DNA of 63,793 nucleotides from Mycobacterium sp. 852002-50816_SCH5313054-b (lineage in GTDB: Bacteria; Actinomycetota; Actinomycetes; Mycobacteriales; Mycobacteriaceae). A program made the translations under genes and the position numbers. The notes beneath the pieces are model-generated. The model saw only the letters and a list, made by a program, of their open reading frames with translations. It was not told the DNA's origin and searched no databases. The DNA is taken from contig NZ_LZIC01000102.1 of NCBI RefSeq assembly GCF_001667185.1, forward strand, positions 1-63,793, in the 5' to 3' direction. Numbering within the stretch: the stretch's first letter is position 1; every line of letters begins with the position of its first letter. This document shows, one piece after another, positions 57,590 to 63,793 of the stretch.

Positions 57590-58147
57590 TCATCCGGCCG
57601 CGTTCGGAAGGAGCGCCGGGCAGTTCCCCGCCGCGTCCGTCGCCAGTTCGAAGTGCCACAGCTCGTTGGCATAAATCCGGCACAGCCCGAAACGGGACCC
57701 GTTGGCGATGAGCCATTGGTCTGCGCCCGGACCGCCTACGTCGACCGCCTCGCCGGTGACGTGCTTGGACATCGCGGGGGTCTGCACGTATTGCCGCGCC
57801 GCGGCGAGGCTGCCGTAGGTCCGCACGGCGTTGTCCAGCAGCCGCTGCTGAAACTCCGGCGACCGCCAGCCCGAGGTGATGGTCATGGTCACACCGTCCG
57901 CGGCGGCCGCGGTGGCGGCAGCTTGAATGGCTTTCAACAACGCCGGGTCAAGGCGCGCGATGGCCGAGTATTGGACGTCGAACGGCGTCATTTGGCTTCC
58001 GTTCGGCAGGGAACCGTCGCCCGGGTCGGCAGGGGGATCCAATGCGACGGTGTGATCGGCAAGCCTGATGGGCGGCGCCGGCGGATCAGACGGTGCGAGG
58101 AAGCCGAACGCCGCGGCAACGGCGGCGGCCAACGCAACTGATCGCAT
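57590..58147 (-). CDS. Secreted M15-family (VanY-like) D-Ala-D-Ala carboxypeptidase
   Basis: 185 residues with a signal peptide (about 1-22). The M15 motifs are complete: SGWRS, SKHVTGEAVD (zinc His and Asp, S-x-H-x2-G-x-A-x-D), and NELWHFEL (W-H-x-E zinc His). It trims or cleaves D-Ala-containing peptidoglycan stems in the envelope. Its neighbour is a LysB-like esterase on the same strand, 60 nt away. Confidence 0.87.
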   Translation of the reverse strand: MRSVALAAAVAAAFGFLAPSDPPAPPIRLADHTVALDPPADPGDGSLPNGSQMTPFDVQYSAIARLDPALLKAIQAAATAAAADGVTMTITSGWRSPEFQQRLLDNAVRTYGSLAAARQYVQTPAMSKHVTGEAVDVGGPGADQWLIANGSRFGLCRIYANELWHFELATDAAGNCPALLPNAAG

Positions 58148-58207
58148 GCTCCCTCTCCTGGCTGTTACCCTGACACTCTACCGATGGGCATCCGGGGGAG
58201 CGTCTCG

Positions 58208-59095
58208 TCAAACCTGGCTGGTGGAAAACGGTTGCGTCTGTTGGCCTGCCAAGGCGATGAAGTTATAGATCGGTGTCGTGTCGTAGGTGTAGTGAGACGC
58301 GTTGGGGCCGGCCGCCAAAAACATTCCGCCGTTGTAGATCGCTTCTGTGATGGAGATGATTTCTTCGACCGATGTGGTTGGGTTCAGCAGCTTCAAAGCG
58401 TCGCGGAGAATCGCGAAAATGTTTGGACTGTTTGCGTTTTGGACGATGTTGTAGATTTGCGTCTCGATCACTCCCGGGCCCGCTTCCGCTGTCCACGGGT
58501 TGGGGCCGACTGGGGCGTCCGTGTAGATGTCGTTGCCGACGCCTATGGTGTTGACGAAATCGCCCCAGAAATGCGTGACCGGCGTGAGCAGGTGGGGTGC
58601 GACGTCGGCAGGCATCATGCAGGCCGGACCCGCAACGCCGCCGGTGACAACACCGTCTACGTTGGCCGGCATCGGCCATCCGGCGAACTGGTTGCCTGAC
58701 GCGAATCCCGGCAACCGGAGCGGATTACCCCAAACGCCCACCGCGACAATGCGGTTCGCGATCTGCGGATTGAGCCATGCGATCGTGTGCAGGAATTGGC
58801 ACACGACGATAGCGCCCTGTGAGTACCCCAGCAGGATAATGGAATTTTCCGGATAGGACGGCGCACCATCTGGCGGATTGACTTGTGTGCAAAGCCTATT
58901 CAGCTCGGCGACGCCGGCGTCCACGCTTGGACCCATAGGGAACACGCTGGCCGGATAGTTACCGACAGGCTGCCAGTAGAACAGATCCGGAAATGCGGCC
59001 GCCAATGCGGCCCCTACGCCCGCGGGTTGCGGTGGCGAGGTGTTCCACATGTCAACACCGGTCCCCGATACGGTCATCACTATGTGTGGCATCAT
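58208..59095 (-). CDS. Lysin B-like mycolyl-arabinogalactan esterase
   Basis: 295 residues of the cutinase/alpha-beta hydrolase group. The blocks YWQPVGNYPASVFPMGPSV, GVAEL, LLGYSQGAIVVCQ and VWGNPLRLPGFA match mycobacteriophage LysB proteins (D29 LysB reads YRWQPIGNYPAAAFPMWPSV, AGYSQGAIVVGQ, FWGNPMRQKGFA). The likely triad is S92, D189 (GNDIY) and H268 (NASHYTYDTTPIYNF). LysB detaches the mycolate layer from arabinogalactan at lysis. No signal peptide is present, as in phage LysB. It is upstream of the M15 peptidase gene on the same strand. Confidence 0.8.
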   Translation of the reverse strand: MMPHIVMTVSGTGVDMWNTSPPQPAGVGAALAAAFPDLFYWQPVGNYPASVFPMGPSVDAGVAELNRLCTQVNPPDGAPSYPENSIILLGYSQGAIVVCQFLHTIAWLNPQIANRIVAVGVWGNPLRLPGFASGNQFAGWPMPANVDGVVTGGVAGPACMMPADVAPHLLTPVTHFWGDFVNTIGVGNDIYTDAPVGPNPWTAEAGPGVIETQIYNIVQNANSPNIFAILRDALKLLNPTTSVEEIISITEAIYNGGMFLAAGPNASHYTYDTTPIYNFIALAGQQTQPFSTSQV

Positions 59096-59340
59096 GCGCC
59101 TTTCACTCGTTCTGCGCTATGAACCAGCGCTCAAAGGTGGCCTTGCGATTGGCCTTACGCACAATTTTTCCAGGATGTTGAGCTGATCGTTGACCAGCCG
59201 TCCATCGAAATCACGCGACGGGCCTGCGCAGTGACCGTCCCTTTCCACAGTACGCGTCCGGATCTGGCGCGTGCCCCTCTGTTAGCCGAGCAATGATCAG
59301 AACTGTGGGGTGCCTCGGCGAGGCAGGGCAGGTGCCGCAC
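59096..59340. other. Spacer without recognised gene
   Basis: About 245 nt between the LysB-like start and the transposase remnant. I see no open frame with a ribosome site. Confidence 0.4.
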
Positions 59341-59662
59341 CTTCCCCAGGATATGCGGTCAAGGCATTCGAGCTCGACTATGGCGCCAATCCCAAGGCAG
59401 TCGCCCGGTCGAACACTGGGTCCATTTGAGAACCACTAACCCCATCGAATCGCCCGTTGCCACCGTTCGGCTTCGGCAACGCGTTACCCCGGGTCCGGGA
59501 TCGCGAGCTGCTGGAATTGCTATCGCTTACAAGCTCATTGATGCTGCGCAAGCTCGCCGGCGCGAAGTCAACGCCCATGAACTGATTGCGCTCCTCCGGG
59601 CCGGTGCCGCCTTTCATAACGGCAGGCTCCTCGAACGACCCACCGACATCACCCCGGGGCGG
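59341..59662 (+). pseudogene. IS256-type (mutator) transposase C-terminal remnant
   Basis: The plus strand reads AVKAFELDYGANPKAVARS, then after a stop and an apparent deletion RTTNPIESPVATVRLRQRVT, GPGSRAAGIAIAYKLIDAAQ, NAHELIALLRAGAAFHNG and LLERPTD. This is the conserved end of IS256-family transposases (RTTNPIES, GSRAAGLAMAFKL). The N-terminus and element ends are missing. Confidence 0.8.
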
Positions 59663-59745
59663 GGCAATCAGCAGGAACCGAGGGGGTCGCGTGAAAAGGC
59701 CCGACCTACAGATGAACAGCGCAGGCAGCGCTACGCTGCTGTGTC

Positions 59746-60726
59746 GTGGAACGGACGCGCCTCGACACAGCTCGGATCCGAGCCGCCCGCCGGGTAATTG
59801 ACCCGGTTTTCCTGGATACCCCGCTGTACCGCTGCGAAGCGCTGGGGCCCGACCTCGGCTGCGCGGTGAGCATCAAGCTTGAAACGGCGAACCCCGTGCG
59901 CAGCTTCAAGGCCCGCGGCGCAGAGGTCGTCGCGAGCCTGCTCGCCGACAATGGCTCGACCGCCGTGGTGTGTGCCAGCGGGGGCAACCTCGGCCAGGCC
60001 CTCGCTTGGTCTGGTCGCGCAAGGGGCCTCGACGTCACGGTTGTGGCGTCCCGGTTCGGCCCCGCGGTCAAGCTCGATCGCATGCGCGCACTGGGCGTCA
60101 GATTGGAGTTGGTGGACGGCGATCACGAGATGGCGCGTGCACGAGCGGCAGCCATCGCGCGGCATGAGGGCATCCGGCTGCTCGAAGACAGCTTGGATAT
60201 CGAAACCTGTGAGGGCGCCGCGACCATTGGCCTGGAACTGGTGGACGCTGCATCGTCGTTCGACGCCGTACTGATCGCTCTTGGCGGCGGAGCGCTGGCT
60301 ACCGGTGTCGGGCATGTGCTGAAGGCCTTCGCGCCCGAGGTGGAGGTGATCTGCATTCAGCCAGCCGGCGCAGCGGCGATGACACATTCGTGGCGCCAGC
60401 GGCGCGTTGTCAACACCGATTCGACTGACACCATCGCAGACGCTGTCGTCGGGCGGTGTCCAATTCCGGCCGTTCTGAACGACCTCCTACTCGTCGCCGA
60501 CGACGCCGTCTTGGTGCAGGAGGCATCGATCGTCGCCGGTATGCGGGTGCTTCTCGAGGGCGCTGGCCTTGTCGTGGAACCGTCGGCCGCACTCGGTGTC
60601 GCAGCGGTCCTCGAGGACCGTGACCGCTTCGCCGGCCGACACGTCGTCACCATCGTGTGCGGCAGCAACGTCGACCCAGACAATTACCGGCGCTGGGTCG
60701 GCGTGACCCCCGTCCACAAGTGTTGA
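59746..60726 (+). CDS. PLP-dependent threonine/serine dehydratase-like enzyme
   Basis: 326 residues from GTG 59746. Fold type II PLP enzyme: Lys in VRSFKARGA, the substrate loop CASGGNLGQA, and the phosphate loop ALGGGALATGVG. The closest pattern is threonine dehydratase/serine racemase (ilvA/pdxB-like), without the C-terminal ACT regulatory domain, so a catabolic or racemase-type enzyme is likely. The substrate is not fixed by sequence. Confidence 0.85.
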   Translation: MERTRLDTARIRAARRVIDPVFLDTPLYRCEALGPDLGCAVSIKLETANPVRSFKARGAEVVASLLADNGSTAVVCASGGNLGQALAWSGRARGLDVTVVASRFGPAVKLDRMRALGVRLELVDGDHEMARARAAAIARHEGIRLLEDSLDIETCEGAATIGLELVDAASSFDAVLIALGGGALATGVGHVLKAFAPEVEVICIQPAGAAAMTHSWRQRRVVNTDSTDTIADAVVGRCPIPAVLNDLLLVADDAVLVQEASIVAGMRVLLEGAGLVVEPSAALGVAAVLEDRDRFAGRHVVTIVCGSNVDPDNYRRWVGVTPVHKC

Positions 60727-60798
60727 CAATTGCTCCTGCTAGCCCGCCGCGGGGGCCAGACCTACGGCAGACCGATTGCACGAAGCTGGCGGCGGCCT

Positions 60799-63793
60799 TT
60801 ACTTCCAGAATTCGTTCATGGGTTGGGCGTACATGTCGTTGGCGGTCAGCGGTCCCAGAGCTCCCGGCGTGGGACTCAAGGCGTCTTCGATGGTGGCCAT
60901 CAGACCGTACTGGTCGTAGTGGCCGGTGGCGATGAAGTGGCCGGATTGCATCCCTCCGGTCACCGCGTTCACGGCGCCCGCGTTCGGGATGACGATCATC
61001 GGAACGTTGTTGCCCTGGTTACCGATTCCCAGTGACAGGTTGTTGTAGTCCTCGTCCCACGTAAGGATGATCACGTCCTTTTGCGTCGGGTCGGTCCACG
61101 TGTTCGAGCCCTGAATGGTGGACACCTGTTGCTGGACGAACTGGTCACCGGCCGCGATGTTGTACTGGTGCGTCGTGAGCTGGCTGCCCACGAAGTTCAG
61201 AGCGCCGGTAGGAGTGCTGACCGGACCTTCCATGTTGTTGGACTCGTTGGCGGCTATCCACGCGAATTGCGGTGCGTGGCTTGGGTCCGTCAGATTCGGG
61301 CCCAACGACGTCAGCGGGAGCAGGTGGGTCGGCAGGTAGGTGGGGTCGGGGTTGGCATAGACGTAGTTGAACATGGCAAACGGTAGTTGGTCGACGGAGT
61401 AGTCACCCGAGTTGTTGATGGCACCGGGGTAGGGCATGCTCTGCGCGTAACCGGCCCAGGTGACGCCCGAAGTATCCATTTTGGCCATGAGGTTGTTGGT
61501 TCCGAAGATGACGTTCGGCGGCGGGTTGACGTCGATGCCGTAGTCCGTTCCGCCGAGGATCCGGAAGTAGTTGGGGTCGCTGGGGTGGCCGAGCGCGTAG
61601 TAGTTGTCGGCGTATCCGTAGCTGTTGATCAGGGCGTTGATGTACGGCGCGTTGGGGCTGCCGAGGATGTCGCCGACACCGTGGTTCTCCATGTAGATCA
61701 GGAACACGTGATCCAGGTGGCCGACGTTGGACGTCGGTGTGGTGAGCGTCGGCGGGGCGAGGTTCGGATCGCCGACGGTGAACGACAGGTTGTCGGCGAA
61801 GGCGTTGTTGTAGTTGCCCAGGACCGGGTTGTGATCGGCGAAGGTCGCGGTCACCACGGCCTTGGTGGTGCCCACCGGAATCGTCCCGGAGATGTCCCGT
61901 GCCTGGAAACCGGTGATTCCCAAGCGATCCAGCGACGTGACCGAGCTGGTCGATCCGGTGCCCAGAACTGCCCCACTGGCATTGAGGAAGGTGACCTGCA
62001 GTGAGGCGGACGATGGGTCGCCCAGGTAGCCGCCGAGCATGCCGCTCAGCGTGTACGGCGTTGTGCCGGTGTTGATCTTCCCGGCCGCGCCGGAGAGGTT
62101 GACAACCTGGCTGATGGTGGACGTGGCCACCGGCCCGCCGCCGGCGAAATTGCTGCCGCCGCCCGGGGGCGCGGTGCCGGGGAAGCCCAGCAAACCCGGC
62201 AGGTTGGGGATGGAGAACGGTCCGGGATAACCGCGCGGGGTGCCGTAGCCGATGATGGTCGGCGTGCCGGTCACCGTCCAGCCTGGAATGGTGACCCCGC
62301 TGTAGCCCGACCCGGACGGGTCAGCCGTTTCGAAGCCGGGGTTCACCAACAGGTTCGGGCTCATCGGTAACCCGGGAATACCGTTGCGGCCGAGCAACAT
62401 TCCGCCGGTCCCCACGGTGCCGGGGCCGCCCAGGAGCCCGGCGCCGGCGTTGCCGCCGTTGCCGCCGTTGCCGCCGACGCCGACCAGGAAGGAACTGCCG
62501 CCACTTCCGCCGCCTCCGCCGCTGAATGTTGAGGTGACGGCGACGTCGGCGCCGGCCGCGCCGGGACCGCCGTTGCCCACCAGCGACCCGCCATTCCCGC
62601 CGTGGCCGCCGTCCCCGCCGGGGCCCGCCGCAGCGAATCCGCCGGGCCCGCCCGCCCCGCCGGAGCCCACGAAGCCGGCGCCGCCGCCGGCCCCGCCCTG
62701 GCCGCCTGGATTTGGACCGACGGTTGCTGCCGAAGTGCCGCCGGCGCCACCGGCACCGCCGGAGCCCACCCAGCCGGCGGTGGCGCCGACTCCGCCGGGG
62801 CCACCGGCGCCGTTACTGCTGGATCCGCCGGCTCCGCCGGCCCCGCCGGCACCCAACAGCGGGCCGCCCGCGCCGCCGGGCCCGCCGGGCCCGCCGGCGC
62901 CCTGACTGCTGGATCCGCCGTCGCCGCCGGCCCCGCCGAGGCCGAACAGCGGCCGGGCGTCCCGCTGGCCCCGCTGCCCGCGGCGCCGCTGACGCCGTTG
63001 CCGATCAGCGGGCGCCCGGTCAAGGCCATGCTGGGTGCGTTGATGACGTTGAGCACCGCGGCCGGCATCAACACGCCGTTGGTGCCGGTGGCGCCGTTGC
63101 CGCCGGCCGGCCCGCCGAGGCCGCCGGTCCCGCCGGACCCGCCAATGCCGAGCAACACCGCCCTGCCGCCTGCCCCGCCTGCCCCACCGGCGAAGCCGGA
63201 GGCGCCCTGTGCGCCGGCCCCTCCGGCACCGCCGTCGCCGGCCAGCAGGCCGCCGGCGCCGCCCGCCCCGCCGGCCCCGCCGGCCCCGGACGAGGCGAAC
63301 CCGCCGACCCCACCGGTCCCACCAAAACCGAGCACGCCCGCGTCACCGCCGGCCCCGCCGTGGCCGCCGGTGCCGCTGCCGAAGTTGTTGCCGCCCGCGC
63401 CGCCCGAGCCGGCGGAGCCGAGCAGCCAGCCGGAGTGGCCGCCGGTACCGCCGGCCCCGCCGTCGCCGCTGAAGCTGGTGCCGCCGACACCGCCGGGGCC
63501 GCCGTTACCCACCAGCAGGGCGCCGGCGCCGCCGGGCCCGCCGGCCCCGCCCGCGCCGGTGCCGCCCAATCCGCCGGTGCCGCCCGCGCCGCCGGCACCG
63601 ACCAGCATGCCGCCGGCTCCGCCGGCACCGCCCGCACCGCCGGTGGCCCCGGCTCCGCCGACGCCGCCGGTGCCGCCGCCGGCGCCAATCAGGCCGCCGA
63701 ACAGCCCATCGGCGCCGCCGGCCCCGCCGGCGCCGCCGATGCCGGACGACGAGAACCCGCCGACCCCGCCGGCGGGACCGGAGGATCTTCTTC
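60799..63793 (-). pseudogene. PGRS protein with C-terminal phosphoesterase domain, frameshifted, 5' end outside window
   Basis: The PGRS repeats are open from the window edge (63793) down to about 62950 in one frame (through ALTGRPLIGNGVSGAAGSGASG). After a probable single-base shift near 62947-62970 they continue in the frame that ends at 60799. That frame holds more PGRS, then an extracellular module (VNPGFETADPSG...GWTVTG...FADNLSFTVGD, carbohydrate-binding-like beta-sandwich, about 320 codons after the shift), and a phosphoesterase domain of the phospholipase C/acid phosphatase type (VFLIYMENHGVGDILGSPNAPYIN, ILTWDEDYNN, SGHFIATGHYDQYGLMATIEDAL). If restored, it would be a surface-exported enzyme. 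The PE domain lies outside. The shift may be real or a sequencing error in G+C-rich repeats. Confidence 0.75.

Overview
The window is chromosomal DNA of a slow-growing Mycobacterium. Evidence for this is the high G+C content, a WXG100 protein almost identical to the Mtb9.9 (EsxN/EsxO) subfamily, PE_PGRS genes, MmpS/MmpL, LppP, an Mtb12-like antigen, and long collinearity (inverted) with the M. tuberculosis block recalled as Rv2346c down to Rv2313c. PGRS genes, an intact rocD and a fused nitrate reductase argue for a slow grower outside the M. tuberculosis complex. Species cannot be fixed from the sequence alone.

Layout. (1) 1-6.6 kb: an esx gene, a TPM-domain membrane protein, dgt, a SodC-like lipoprotein, dnaG, a small membrane-associated protein. 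(2) 6.7-20.3 kb: tRNA-Asn, a tandem muconolactone-isomerase-like protein, the cysK1-cysE-mez run behind a poly-cysteine leader peptide, an assimilatory nitrate reductase fused to its own flavin reductase plus a mini-gene copy of its two ends (both behind GlnR-like boxes), lppP, an acyl-CoA oxidase, an ICMT-like methyltransferase and a phytase-like esterase lipoprotein. (3) 20.3-28.4 kb: an FHA-ABC exporter with a degenerate ATPase, a MarR regulator divergent from an ECF vitamin-type importer (S+A+A fusion, then EcfT), an SRPBCC protein and a type I sulfatase. (4) 28.5-33.5 kb: a Lrp/AsnC regulator divergent from an arginine/ornithine operon (DDAH-like hydrolase, rocD, rocE, universal stress protein). 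(5) 33.6-41.0 kb: uspABC amino-sugar transporter, tldD-pmbA, an AhpD-like protein and a deazaflavin-dependent reductase.

(6) 41.07-56.2 kb looks like a tRNA-inserted island. A complete tRNA with anticodon CAT lies at its left end and a 39-nt copy of that tRNA's 3' end (36/39 matches) at its right end. Between them are a PE_PGRS gene with an internal duplication, broken mmpS and oxidoreductase genes, three TetR regulators, an SDR, a TetR-mmpS-mmpL operon, an alpha/beta hydrolase, a quinone-oxidoreductase-type enzyme and a decayed IS3-family element. No integrase survives.

(7) 56.2-63.8 kb: an Mtb12-like secreted protein, a 50-codon acidic small ORF, an M15 (VanY-like) peptidase beside a protein closely resembling mycobacteriophage lysin B, an IS256-type transposase remnant, a PLP-dependent dehydratase-like enzyme, and the 3' part of a PGRS gene that ends in a phosphoesterase domain and carries a frameshift.

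The strongest points for follow-up are the poly-cysteine leader of cysK1, the GlnR-box-bearing nitrate reductase and its mini-copy, the ATPase-dead FHA-ABC protein, the tRNA-bounded island, the double TetR operator at 52.7 kb, the chromosomal LysB-like/M15 pair and the PGRS-phosphoesterase fusion.
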